Shown here one piece after another: positions 1 to 12,200 of a stretch of 64,000 bases of DNA. The stretch is from assembly GCF_000208745.1 (NCBI RefSeq), contig NC_030852.1, forward strand, positions 21,693,509 through 21,757,508, written 5' to 3'. The translations under genes and the position numbers were made by a program. The notes under the pieces were generated by a model. The model was not told the origin of the DNA, searched no databases, and saw only the letters and a program-made list of their open reading frames with translations. The first letter of the stretch is position 1. Each line of letters opens with the position of its first letter. The stretch is from Theobroma cacao (lineage: Eukaryota > Streptophyta > Magnoliopsida > Malvales > Malvaceae).

Positions 1-2999
1 GGATCATATGGTTGATCCAAGTGGGGGAGAAGATGATAAGCCCGACTCTATAAAAATAATTGTCATGACATACATGTGATGGATAGCATGTTTGCATGCT
101 AAGAGAGTCCCGAAAAAAAATTTACAAAAGTTGGTATTGTACCTAGACGTACAACAAAGTTGATTTAAGCCTCGAACTAGATCAAATAAAGAATTCACGA
201 TGAAATTAAGAATTTTAAAGTCTCAGAATGGTTTAATATGGTAATTCAGAGTTTGAGGTCCGATTTGGAGTCAATTCGAAAAATTGACTGATTAGGGGCA
301 AAATGGTAATTTTGCCATCTAAAATCGAAAATTTAATTTTTGAAAGGATTTTGATCAAATTTAATTATTTGGAGTGTGAAATGAGTATGAGGAGTGAAAA
401 TTATGCATTATGGCAAATTTTCAATTTTTGGGGTAAAAATGTAATTTTTGAAAAGTTCAAGGGTAAAAGTGTAATTTTAAAAAATTTACTCCACCAAAAC
501 TTTGGAAAAATCTGAAAATTTCACTTAAGACTTGGATAAGTCAAAGGGAATGCATGGTGAAAAAAGTAGGACAAGTGGATGGCTAGAAAAAAAATGAATT
601 AATAAAATATTCAAAATATGAATAAAATAATATTATTTCATTAAACTAATAAAAAAGCATAAAAAAATATGCCCATAACCCATTCTTCTTCTTCAACATT
701 CGGCCAAGCAAGAAACAAGAGAGAGAAAGGAGAAAATAAAACCCTAGCCAAGAAATTTAAAGGGAAAATAGGTGGAAATTCAAAAATCAAGTGAAAAAAA
801 AAGGTAACATTTCTTAAATTTGTCCTGTGCTTTACCTTTCCCATGCATTTTCCATCATTTTTCATGGTTGAATCATGTGATTTGAGGATGAATTCAATTC
901 TGAAAAATGGGTTAGGAGAGAGAAACTTATTAGATTAATTTGATTTTAAGTTATGTTAGTGTTTTAAGTTAGTTTAGCATATTTAGAAACAAAACAACAA
1001 GAAAAGAATTTATTTTCTCCCACAACCATTAATGGCCGAATTTATCATGTGTTGAGTGAGGATGAATTTGATTTTCATTTTAGGAGAATTGGTTAAGAAA
1101 TGATGAATTATGAGCCTAGAAAAATAATGAGAATTTTCGGAGCAAAAATACGAATTTTTACCCACTAGGGGTATTTTCGTAATTTACTATCAGAACTGAT
1201 AAATTGAATCTCATTCACAGTTATTAAGGTAATTTAGGTATAATTGGAGTGTAGAAAGTGAGAAAAATTGATTTGGAGTTAAATTGGAGATAATAGGCCG
1301 AATTAGGTCAGCACCGCATTTAAGCGGTAGTCGGATAAGTTGTATATCATATCATGCATATATACCGAGCCTGAATTGATTTTATAATGGTCAAGCATTG
1401 AAGTGGTGAATTATGTATTGTACATTGTGGATAGGTGGTGAGCAAAATACATTGGTAAAAGCACAGAGATTGTGCTTGGAGATTGGGATTAGGAGTACAT
1501 CGACTCCTAGAACTGTGAGTAAACTTATTATCGTCTTAATTATCTAGAGTAGTTTTATACAATTGTGTGATTTTATGGAAAATTTGTTTAAAATGGTAAA
1601 TTGCTATGTTTTAAGAGAAATTGTGATTTTATAAAATGATTTTATAAATTTTTTGAAAAATCGAATACTGGTTTTGAAAATAGAGTAATTGAAGACTGCC
1701 TGCTTGTGTTGTAAATTTATGGTTTTGAATTGAATGGCTTATGACAATAAATGAGCATAAATGGCTAAACTAATTTTGATGTTAGAATTATTTATACTGT
1801 GTATTCAGCCTTGTGAGGCTAGGTTGCGATAAATTGTCATGTCATGTTAGAATGAATTTTATTGATTAGTGGATTATATATTAATTATTCATTGCAGAGA
1901 GGGTTCCGTGGACCAGCCTATTAGAGGGGCACGGTAAACTCCATTATATCCTTACCTCGAACGGAGAGGCGCGTAGGGTATCTCCTGGGGTAAAGCTTAG
2001 GATTCACTTCACGCTAAACCACCATGTGAAGGGGAACTCAGCCAATGCCAAGGAACGGCTGTATTTTTCTCAAACTAAAAATATATTTTAAGTGTATACA
2101 AAAATTTTAACAGCCTTGGCGGACTCGGTTGGATGCCCTGTGCAAGGTATCATCGAGTATGAGTTTTGGCACGAGCCAAAGTTTTAAGAAATTCATAAGC
2201 CAAGTTGATTACTCGATTTATATGGATCGATTTTATTTGGTTGAAATGAGTTGAAAGGTAATGAAATTATAGTATGATGACTTATTTTAATTGTCTCCAT
2301 TTACTCTACTTTAGATAGTTTAGATTGTATCTGTTTACTTACTGGGATTTTATAATCTCACCATACTCATTTCCTCACATTTCAGGCTCGGGAAATTTCA
2401 TAGTTAGCTGACTTTGACAAGAACTTTCATTTGGACTCGAATCGGTAAAAGCTGTAGGTTTTCAGCTTTCGATGCATTTTGGATAGATGTGGGCCCACGT
2501 GTCACTGTAAAAGAAATTTTATGCTTTGGTTATTTGCTTTATAGTATATATGAATATAATTAACTTTTACGCTATAAGAATTGTATACCTAGTTTTATGA
2601 AAATTATTTTACAAGAAAATAGTTTATTTTATTGAATATTTTTATTATATTCAAATGGTTAAATTTTCACTTCAAATGAACGTTTTAGATACTTAATTTG
2701 TTTTTAAATCATTAAATATATATTTTCTGCTTACCTACTACATTTTTAGCAAGTTTCGAGATTTTCGACAAAAATGACGAAAATGCCCCTATGAGCCAGA
2801 AAACAATATGTTATGTTCTGATTTGAAAATGATTTGTAATCTTTCGAATTTTGGTATTTGATAACTATTGCTCATCGGGGAAGTGCGAAAGCTGATGTGA
2901 GAGCCTTGCGAGGTTTCGATCGACATTCGGGGTGAAGAATGTTTGTCGAGGCCTCGCGACGGTTGTCACGGGCTTGATGAGGAGTTCCGGGTCGTGACA
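1..2999 (+). mobile_element. 3' end of a Ty3/gypsy-like LTR retrotransposon (polypurine tract + 3' LTR)
   Basis: Bases 18-33 are a purine-rich tract just before TG at 34. A long non-coding block then runs to GTCGTGACA ending at 2999, where LINE coding sequence starts abruptly at 3000. This fits the last internal bases and a 3' LTR of about 2.97 kb (34-2999). Long LTRs ending in a TGACA-type terminus are usual for chromovirus-like Ty3 elements, but no pol domain lies inside the window, so the superfamily is inferred. The 5' LTR and the TSD partner (expected GATTG, as at 3000-3004) lie left of the window. No gene is seen inside; the short ORFs here are chance. Confidence 0.6.
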
Positions 3000-3068
3000 G
3001 ATTGTATTTCGTGATAGGTTGGTAAACTACCCTCCACGTATTTGGGACTACCATTGGGGGTTAATCAT

Positions 3069-4290
3069 TGTTGGCTCTATTAGTTTTTGTGTGTCTAATA
3101 TTTCTACTTGTGTGTGCAAGACAAGAATTGTATACCAATGATAAATAAATTATTCCAAGGGACATATAAAAAATTATATGTATAAAAAGCCACAATTAAT
3201 CAACAAAACAGAAGCTTCTTAGTTGAATGATAAAGGGTTAGTCAGCTAAAAATCAAATCAGAAGTTGGCGGGCTCAAGAGTATTGAGAAACAGAAAAGAC
3301 TTAGTCGACCAAGAAATGGGTTAGTCGACTAAGAGTCTACTGCCAAAAATCTAGACTTCAAGACAGAACCAACTTAATCGACCAAGAAGTAAGTTAGTCG
3401 ACTAAGAGCCTACTACTAGAAATCTGAACTTCAAAATAGAAACAACTTAATCGACTAAGAAGGAAGTTAGTCGACTAAGTGCTCACTGCCAGAAATTGGG
3501 ATCAGAAAACAAAAATGACTTAGTCGACTAAGAGCATAGTTAGTCAACTAAGATTATTTTGTCTGAAAATTTAAATAGAGCACTAGAAGACAGATTAACG
3601 GTCAAAACTGCCACCAAACTGTTTTCAATGGTCAAAAATTGTCTAACACCCATCAGAGCTGATTTTCTAAGTATTTAAGAGGCTTCCAACAGCTAGAAAT
3701 GTAATTAAGGCCTCCAAGTCCAAAAATAGCTAAAAAAATCAATAAATTTCTTTGCACTCTTACTGCACTTCACTTCTATCTTTGTATTTGAGATAAGCAC
3801 TTCACTTTGTGCCACTTAGATCAAGTCAGTGATCATAGGTACACTTTTATTTCTCTTTTTCTTGTATACTTAAGGTGAATAAGTCACTCTAAGGGATTTT
3901 ATTCAAGCTTGGATTGCTTGATTGGGTGTATAGGTTCTAATTTAACCTAAAAAAGTTAGTTTGGATTTTGGTTGATCTTGGTAAAAACCATTGTGAAAGT
4001 TTTTGGCTGAGCTTGGTAAAAGCCATTGTAAAAGCTTGGTGAAAGCTTGTGAATTTCACTATTCATAGTGGATTGGTTCGAAAAATCCTTGGTTGAACAA
4101 TCAAGGTAGTGGATGTAGGTCTTGGACCGAACCATTATAAATTCTGGTGTGATTGTCTGCTCTGTTTTTAGTTTTCATTCATCTTTAAATCTTTCTTTTA
4201 TCTTGTATTTGTCCCTAATTAGAAGTTAATTTTAGTAAGAGCCAAAAAATGTTATTCACCCCCTTCTAGCACATTTACTTGGGAACAACA
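3069..4290 (+). mobile_element. Copia solo LTR (family A) with perfect TSD
   Basis: The 1,222-bp sequence starts TGTTGGC and ends AACAACA. It is flanked by identical ATCAT at 3064-3068 and 4291-4295. Removing it and one TSD copy restores the LINE reading frame just after YLGLPLG. It matches the 5' LTR of the copia element at 57942-59099 (opposite strand) along its length, including the palindrome array. No internal region remains, so it is a solo LTR made by LTR-LTR recombination. Confidence 0.92.
3301..3549 (+). repeat. Array of TTAGTCGACTAA palindrome doublets, 73-bp period
   Basis: Copies of a GTCGAC-centred palindrome start at 3301/3321, 3374/3394, 3447/3467 and 3520/3540. The two members of each doublet are exactly 20 bp apart and the doublets repeat exactly every 73 bp. 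Some copies carry one change (ATCGAC, GTCAAC). The array lies in the LTR 5' part, where the promoter and enhancer of an LTR usually lie. A regulatory role is inferred. Confidence 0.9.
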
Positions 4291-6635
4291 ATCATAACTC
4301 CACTAAATTTTGAAAACCAATCATTGAGAGAGTTAGGACTAAGTTAGTTGGATGGAAAGCCAAAACTTTATCTTTCGGGGGTAAAATTACTTTATTGAAA
4401 TCAATATTGAGCAGTTTACCAATCTTTTACATGTCTTTTTTTTAAATTCCAAGTAAAGTGAAAAATGAGCTTGAAAAATTGTAACGAGGTTTTTTGTAAA
4501 AAGGTACTGAACAAAAAAAAAGTGCACCATATTAAATGGGACAAAGCTTGTAATTATAAGGAGTGTGGAGGTATTGGGGTGACGAACATGGAAGTCAAGA
4601 ATAGAGCCTTGCTTAACAAGTGGATATGGAGGTATGGGAGAAAAAGATGGAGTTTGTGGAAGGAGGTCATTACTGAAAAAATCGAAAGCGATCCTAAAAA
4701 CCTCTTTCTAAACTAGAGTGAAAACTGAAGAGTGTCTACCATTTGAAAAAGAATTATTAATCCCCTATCTCTGACTAACAAATTTTTATTGCAAGTGTCA
4801 CTTAACTTTGGTTTTGCAGTGAGGAATGGTGAAACATCAATTTTTGGAGCAATGAATGGATAGAAGGGGAAAAACTAGCTCAAAGGTTCCCAAGAATTTT
4901 CGCTTTGGCCATTAACAAGAAAGGGAAGATTGTGAACTTTGGGAGATATGAGGAAGAAAATTGGGTGTGGAAAGTTGATCATAGGAGATAGCTATTCAAT
5001 TGGGAAATCGAGCAATTGTTGCATATGGAGAACCTGCTCAAGGACATTTAATTGAGTATAGTGATGAAAGATGAAGTGATCTGGAAAAGAGAGACTAATG
5101 GTGTTTACACCACTAAGTCCTTTTGTAAGTATATTCTCACTCCTAGTGAAAAGATTGATAAGATTTGGAAATATGTATAGGCAGGTTTGGCTCATTTCAG
5201 AGTTGAGTGTTTTGTTTGGCAATTTATTTATGGGAAACTAGCTGTTAAAGATGAGTTAGCTAAAAGGGAAGTGGTATAGGAAAATTCTCTAAAGTGTGTA
5301 ATGTGCAATAGGGATAAGGAGACTTGTGATCATCTGTTTACTGAGTGTAGAGAAACCTAGAAAGTATGGGTTAAATGGTTCAAGGAATGTGGATATGTGT
5401 GGATTTCATGAAATAACACCATATCCTTTTTTGAAATATGGAATGAAACTGACCTGGGATCGGTTGACATGAAGATTTGGAGGATGGGTATTTCACAGCA
5501 GTCTGGACAATTTGGAAAGAAAAAAATAAGGTGATCTTTAAAGGAAAAGAATGGAGTGTTAAAAAATATGTGGAATTGGTGACGTTCAAGCTGGCGGCAT
5601 TGGCAAATGTTAGATGGCCAAGGGAATATTTGTTTGTGCTCGATACTTACAAATAACCTCTTGCACACAACAGTAAGAAAAAACAAAAAAAGTGTAAGAA
5701 GATGTGTTAAATGGGAAGAACCAAAAGCAGGTGATTGAAATTTAATGTGGACGGGGCAACTAAAAGCTGCCCCTAGCCAACAGGTATAGGAGGTATTTTG
5801 AGAAATGAGAAGGGGGAAGTCAAAGCAATGTTCACTAAATCCATAGGCAATGCTGACTCAAATGTGGTTGAGGTCATGGCGATAAGGGAAGCCATTGTTA
5901 TCTTCTTGGCTTCACAATGGAAAGATGAATACAAGTTTGTGATAGAGAGTGACTTGAGAAACGCGGTTAAATAGATGAAAGCACCGAATAAAGCACCATG
6001 AAGAATGAGGAAATAGTTTTTGCAGATTGAGAGATTTTTGGAGAAACTGGGCCCTTGGGAGATAAGGCATATCAAAAGAGAGGCTAATCAGAGAGCAGAC
6101 AATCTTGTAAAGGAAGGAGTTCTTTTGCAACCAAGATTCTAGTGGGTTTTTTAGTAAGGATCACCTTTTACTGTTAGCGTCCTCTTACGAATGTGCCATT
6201 GAAAGGTATTTCTGAATTTCATGAGTCAGGAGTTTCTGTGTTGGGCACTGGATGATGGACAAAGAGTTGTTTTCAGTTAAGATTGATATTGATGGTTCTC
6301 TGGAAAGGGTGAATATTGTTCAAATAGTTGATTGATATTGTGTTGGTCTCGTGGTATTGTGTTCGTTTTGTTTTGTCCCTAAGGTGTATGGCTTCAAGTA
6401 GGAAGATTCAAGATTTTAGTTGCTCCAATCAGATGTAAAAGAAAGGTTCAGAGCGATGTGAGGAGCTATTTTTATTTTTTAAATAAGAGTATTGGGAGTG
6501 TATACTGTTACACATTAAGGGCATACCAATTGATATTCTTGTTGTTCGACCTGGTTGCTCGCCATGGCTCTTGTAAAGGGGAAAACCAAATTCCCAGCTT
6601 TTTAATGATATTCTTCTTATAATTAAAAAAAAAAA

Positions 6636-7675
6636 TCGTCAAAGATAGTGATGTTCAAAACTATTATGATAGATTTGTCCTTATACTAGTGTCTATGAGA
6701 ACAAGTTTCTTTGAAATTTTGTAGTTTTTTATAAGTAAATCTATACTTTTTAATTAATTCAAGCCACAATGCTTGAAAAAATGTTTAAATTAATTAAAAA
6801 AATTTAAATAAACTCATATTTTTCTATTCTATTCTATTCAAGAAAATTTAAATAAAGCTTATGTTCATCTATTACGTTTAATCAAGTTCTTATATTTTTA
6901 TTTTAGATCAAATAAGTACTTATGACTAAATTTTGATTAATTGTTATTAGTCGAAATATTACTTATCATTTTATACTTATGGGGCACTGATATTGAGTGT
7001 AAAAAATATTAAATAACCATATTTTCATGTCATATCATTAATATCATGTGATAAATAATAACAAGGTCATTTTAATTAACAACAGCTAGTCAACCATTAG
7101 TTATAAAAATTTATTTGATTCAAAATAAAAGTATAAGAATTTGATTGAATATAATATAAAAATAAAGATTTATTTAAATTTTTTTAAATAATTTAAAAAC
7201 TTTTCTAAGTATTATGTCTTAAATCAGTTACGAAGTAATTTATGTGACCTTAATTATTATTTAAACACTCAATAACTCTAATGAGACATTTCAGGGAATT
7301 AACCTAGCTAATACTACTCATGCGTTATAATTCCTTAAGAAAATTGGTTCTTATTTTATGAATTGTTCATTTAGTAAAATTAAATTGTTGCTTGCTTTTT
7401 AATTAATCTTATTTTTAGTGATAAAGTTAATTTTAGAGACTATTAAATGAAATATTTTGAAACTCTTAATCAGTAACTATGAGTACCTTTCTGTTTTATA
7501 GGGTTTTTAACACTTTGTCATTAATAGTTTCTCATTAAGAATTTTTTTAAAATTAAATTAACAAACATTTATAAGGATTTATCCAGATAAGATTATAGCT
7601 ATCATAGAACTAGTCTCATATGATTATTCCTAGGAACCCAAAAAAAATCCGGAAAACAAGACTTTAAGGCCGCGT
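6636..7675. other. Intergenic stretch with a foldback (MITE-like) element at about 6790-7205
   Basis: No gene is seen. The left arm (about 6840-6935) and right arm (about 7085-7180) are inverted copies of an AT-rich sequence around a TTATTTTAGATCAAATAA-like core, roughly three-quarters identical by eye, with a loop of about 150 bp. No clear TSD or transposase was found. The rest is AT-rich and featureless. Confidence 0.45.
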
Positions 7676-7822
7676 AGACTTACGCTACTTTTTCCGCTGC
7701 TGATTCTCTTTCTCTCTCTCTCACTTCCCACAGTGGTTTTTTTTTCTTTTAGGTTTCCTTCGAAACAAAGCAAACCTAACAAACCTTTCCAATTTTACTT
7801 CTCACTCGCCGCTGCTCTGCTG
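7676..7822 (+). promoter_or_regulatory. Probable RZ1A transcription start region and non-coding first exon
   Basis: The base composition changes here from AT-rich spacer to a pyrimidine-rich leader with (CT)n at about 7707-7722, typical of TATA-less plant housekeeping promoters. The leader runs to a consensus donor (CTG/GTACGC) after 7822. There is no in-frame ATG linked to the coding exon. The exact start site cannot be read from sequence. Confidence 0.5.
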
Positions 7823-9087
7823 GTACGCGAATTCTTTATTTCTATCTTTTCGTAATTGATTCTTTGTTTTTTTTCCATTAAATCTGGTTATTCTGCAATC
7901 TTCTAATTGTTGTTTTCTATCGATTCGCTTTTGCCTCAGATCTGAAAGATCGAATTGTTTTATAATGTTTTTAAATGCAATCTGTTATTTTTAATCGATT
8001 AGCAGATTAGGAGTGTTTAGTTACCTGATTTTAAGAATTTTCTGGAATGATATCTGATTGTTTATAAGCTGTTTATCTATAGCGGTTGTGGATTATTTTT
8101 AGGGATTTGTGGAAAAGCCGGAGTGACGGTGAGGCCAATTTTGTGTATGTCTGCAGTTTGCTAACTGAGAGTTGCTTGAGATGGTGCAGAAGTGCATTAC
8201 TTTAAGACATGTTTGCTAATATTTTTAGGATCACAATATTGATGATTAAGAAAGGGAATTCGTTTTCTTAAAAAAATTAAAGGAGATGTGTATTGGGCTA
8301 TGCTAATTTTGATGATTGCTGTGGCAGTTGTAGCTAAGCCTCTGTTTGGTTGCTGTTTTTGCTTTGGGAAGCAAAACACAACAAGTGCTTTTGTATATAC
8401 AAAACAAAATACTATGCTCTTGAATAGTTGAAAATTGGAAACTAAAACTTCTAAAACATCAAAAGGCATCATTTTTACTTTATTATTGAGCATTCATAAT
8501 TGAATATTTGTTATGTTTTAATTATTTTCTCATTTTCAATGGCATATGATTTGGTTTTTTACAATTTTCGTTTTCTTTTTAGCAACACTTATGGAAGCAA
8601 AAAGAAACTACCAACCAGAGTCTAATGTTTTCTTTTTTGAACTTGTTTAACTGAATGCAGTGAAGTAATTTTTTCATGTCATTCATTTAGTTTTTTATTT
8701 ACCGAAAGACTTGATACCTTCAATGATTTTATCTTCTAAGTGATTGCATTTGAATGTTTGGTGCTGCATTTATTATTGTGGAGAGTTTTTTCTTCTTTCC
8801 AGTTATGAGGTTTCAAAATGAATGGTACTGTGAATGCAAGAAAATTGATTTCTTGTGGTCATAGAAGTTTTAACAGTAATAAGTTGCTTCTTAATTTTTT
8901 TTGTTAATGTGGATTTTTTGTGCTCGATGTAGGAGGTTACATTTTTTTTTTTGTATTTGAGCATGTTTCCTCCATTTTTGGGCTGATCTTGTGAAGGCAT
9001 TTTTTTTTCCAAGAAGATATTTCAAATTGATTAACATGCACACTATTGGATACTTTTGTGGTAATGTTTCTTGCTGAAAAAATACAG
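7823..9087 (+). other. Probable 5' UTR intron of RZ1A
   Basis: The stretch is T-rich and GT...AG bounded: donor at 7823, acceptor AATACAG at 9085-9087 (alternative CTTACAG at 9094, one base before the ATG). It has the T-rich bias of plant introns and no coding capacity. Long leader introns are common in highly expressed plant RNA-binding protein genes and often boost expression. Confidence 0.6.
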
Positions 9088-9095
9088 CTTACAGT

Positions 9096-10270
9096 ATGCC
9101 AGAAGAGGTAGAGTACCGCTGTTTTATTGGTAACCTTTCATGGTCAACATCAGATAGGGGTTTAAAAGATGCATTTGAAAAGTTTGGAAATCTTCTTGAG
9201 GCAAAGGTAATGAATCATGAAATTAATGGTTTCACGGCATCTTTTCTGTTATTTATTTTTTAACTTTTAAGTACTTGAGTTTGGTGATTTTTTATCATTG
9301 AATTTGATCCTGTTCAAATGGTTATATTTATTAGATAGTATTTTTTACACAGGGTAATAGTGTTCATTGATTTATAAGCTCTTTTAGTATCTTTGATTTG
9401 ACTGCACTGCTGCCATCTTCCTTTCTGAATGTGTGATCAGTCTCCCATTTAAAACCTATCCTTTCAGGTGTCAGTTTATGCTCCAATTTAGAGTGAATGC
9501 AATGTGAAACCCAAAATACTTAAGTACTTTGAATGACAATAATATGTTTTACGGAACAAAACTAGTAATCAAAATAGCACTATTTGTTAAAATCATTATA
9601 CTAATAAACTGTTATGGAACTTAATTATCTTTTGAATGCCATATGGCACTAATTGTTGAGGTTTTGTCCTGCACTTGTAACTATATTTTATGATATTTTA
9701 ATTCACCATCAACAAGATTTTGACTGAGAAAACTTTCGTTTGATTCAGGTAGTTGTTGACAAGTTTTCTGGCCGTTCTCGTGGATTTGGATTTGTCACTT
9801 TTGATGATAAAACAGCAATGGAAGAAGCTATTGAAGCAATGAATGGAATGGATTTGGATGGGCGGAATATAACTGTTGATAGAGCTCAGCCTCATCAGGG
9901 GTCAGGGAGAGATTATGATGGTGATCGTAACCGCGATCGTGTACGTGATCGCGATCGTAACCGGAGTTATGATGGTGGACGTGGATCTAATGGTGGGGAG
10001 TGTTTTAAGTGTGGGAAACCTGGACACTTTGCTAGAGAGTGTCCTAGTGAAGGGGCTAGGGGAGGCAAGTATGGTGGTAGGGGGGATCGTTATGGTGGCG
10101 GCGGTGGCGGCGGCGGCGGCAGTCGTTATGGTCCTGATCGTAATGGAGATCGGTTTGGTGGGCGCAGCAGGGATGCAGGTGGTCGTGGGGGTCCTGGAGG
10201 TGATAGACACAATCGTGATCGTTCTGGACCGTATGAGCGTCGTGGAACAGGAGGTCAACGTTCTGGATAA
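9096..10270 (+). CDS. RZ1A: RZ-1A-like glycine-rich RNA-binding protein (RRM + CCHC zinc knuckle)
   Basis: CDS join(9096..9206, 9749..10270), 210 residues, with a GT-AG intron at 9207-9748 in phase 0. Residues 8-83 form an RRM: RNP2 is CFIGNL (9-14) and RNP1 is RGFGFVTF (48-55), split from RNP2 by the intron as usual in this family. An Arg/Asp-rich linker (about 91-110) follows, then a CCHC knuckle [14 protein letters not shown] (122-135), then a Gly/Arg/Asp-rich tail containing a nine-glycine run. This order defines the RZ-1 class. The EYRCFIG start, [12 protein letters not shown] and DRAQPHQG match RZ-1A rather than RZ-1B/C. Family members are nuclear RNA binders linked to splicing, RNA chaperone activity and cold response. 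The tail is somewhat shorter than in Arabidopsis RZ-1A. Both splice sites, start and stop look intact. The ATG at 9096 is the first after the UTR-intron acceptor. Confidence 0.95.
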
Positions 10271-10283
10271 GATGAATGTTTTG

Positions 10284-10399
10284 GTATGTATAAAATACTT
10301 GTGCTTGTACTATATGCTTGTTAATTTCTTTTTCTTTTTGTCTTTTTAATTCAAATTTGTAATTATTATTGTACTGATGGGAGGGTACTTTGATTGCAG
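10284..10399 (+). other. Probable 3' UTR intron of RZ1A
   Basis: A consensus donor (TTG/GTATGTA) lies 13 bases after the stop codon. The acceptor TTGATTGCAG ends at 10399 and the 116-bp interval is T-rich. A UTR intron this close to the stop (well under 50 nt) should not trigger nonsense-mediated decay. Not proven without transcripts. Confidence 0.55.
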
Positions 10400-12200
10400 C
10401 TGCTGGACTAATGTTGCTGCTTTTATGCTCTCGAAGCACGAAGTTTCTTTTTAACAGGATGTGCTCTCTTCATTGTTGTCTGGGTGGAACAATATAATAG
10501 TTCAGTCCTTTGAAGTGTGAAACTTGGCACAAATCTACAACTATTTATGTGTTCCTTAAATGCTGTGTTCGATGTTTTGGTCCGATGGAGTCTTGTGCTT
10601 TCTTGACATGCACTTTCAAATATGGTCTTATGCTCTCTGAATGCACCATTTTTTGTGACTCATGCATTGTCAACAGCAATTGCCCTTACTTCTGTCCGAC
10701 TTGTTGACTTTTTTGAATGCACAATTATGGAAGATGGTTTGGTCTTTGCATGGGTATATGGAGGAATGATGGGGAGGGATCCGCCATTTGGGATTTTGCT
10801 TCTTCTCACTTGGGGAGTAGAATCTTTCTTTAGAAGTAAATGCCCATTTTGGCTGCCCTGTTTTCAGTATCATACTAAATAAACAGGAGTCAAGCGGGTA
10901 ATTTATTTTCCTTAAATATTGCTTTGATGTCTGCTAGTTTTTAATCAATAGTTTATGCAGTATTAATGCTGTTGACCTTTTGGCAGGATGCTTGGCCATT
11001 TGTGGCCTTAATGGATACTTGATTGGGTTTCTTTGTTGCTAATTGGACATGGTTTTATAAACTTTAAAATTGCGAGTTTTTTTGGGCGCACCAAGGGATC
11101 TGCATACTAATTGAATATAAGCATGCCCCATGTTCTTCATGGCGCACTGATGGAAGAGTTCCATTTCCTGTAAACACATGGCAGGTTGTTTGGAAGCTCT
11201 TTGATGAGTTAAGCAACTGCTGTTATGTTCCCATGAGTCTATACTATGTTGCTCTGTTTGGCTGCAGATTGCCTCTCTTGCCTTGTTTGTGTACCGGGCT
11301 CTAGGGAAATGATCTTTTTGGCTAAAATTCTGAAAAGTGGTTAATATATTTCTTTCAGCTCAGATCGTGCATGCCAATACCTTTATGGTTCTCAGTGTCA
11401 AAACTCTTGGACTTTGAGGGTTTGTTTTCCTCTGGCTGTGTAGGAGATTGGTGCTTTCTTAGCTCTTTCTGAAATTTGGCTGACAGGAAACTGTTCTTTG
11501 GGTCATCCTAGCACTTGAATTGTTGTTATGTTTCCAACTGCAACTTGGAGTTGTCGACCCTCTGCCCTTTGTTATTGGAGTGTGCTATAAGTCATCATGT
11601 CACATGATGGAATGTTTCTTAGTTTACCTGCATTGCTGCCTGGATGCTTGAAGTGTTTGTTTTGTCTTGTTTTGGATTTATATCTAGGTGCTTGCTCTTA
11701 TCATAATGACAATTAATTTGATTCACTGTATATATGTGTAAATGGATATTAATTTGGATACCCCATCAAAGGGATACATGGAAAGAAATTGAAAATTTCA
11801 AGTTTTGGTATTCAAATGCTTTTGCATTTTTAACTTGAATTTGGCGGGTATGCGTGTGTATTATGTGTATATATACATATATATATATATATATTTATCT
11901 ATTGTGCTATGCTTCTTTATATCCGTTTCCTTTATTTGAAGCTGCTTAGGTGAGGGAAATGCTATACTTTCTCTTCTTTCTTCTTGTATGTTTGGTTGCC
12001 AGATATTAGTTATATAGCATTAGGTTTTCTTTACGATGTGGTTGGTCAGCAGGCCCTTGTTTTGAGCTCATCTCCTACAAGTGTAATAGGACCTGAATGG
12101 CTTCGGTGCTAAAGCCTCCTCACCTGTGTTTATGTTTAAATAGTTTGTAGATTTATCAATCATAATTATTGTATTCCTAACTCCTCCCGATGTCCATAAA
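10400..12200 (+). other. RZ1A 3' flank / possible long or alternative 3' UTR
   Basis: No coding sequence is seen. Composition is less AT-rich than the surrounding intergenic DNA and resembles transcribed non-coding sequence. Acceptor-like sites (for example TTTTGGCAG near 10986) suggest further alternative 3' UTR exons. A (TA)n run lies at about 11876-11893. The end of the transcript cannot be placed. Confidence 0.35.

Larger units (their letters stand above)
3000..6635 (+). mobile_element. LINE (L1-type) ORF2 relic A, RT thumb to RNase H, split by a solo LTR
   Basis: The YLGLPLG motif of plant LINE reverse transcriptases is encoded at 3039-3059. Reading resumes at 4291 with the rest of the thumb region (KLVGWKAKTLSFGGK near 4340). 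A zf-RVT region follows at about 5040-5370, and an RNase H domain (FNVDGATK start; IESD, REANQRADNL near the end) at about 5735-6140. A 3' UTR and an A-tract at 6625-6635 end the element. Many stops and frameshifts make it a pseudogene. The RT catalytic half lies beyond the left edge, because the Ty3-like element at 1-2999 is inserted in this LINE. Confidence 0.85.

Noticed and set aside
9876..10439. Overlapping ORFs in other frames and antisense over RZ1A exon 2
   Set aside because: Low-complexity shadows of the GC-rich RGG/glycine coding sequence; the RRM/CCHC frame explains the region.
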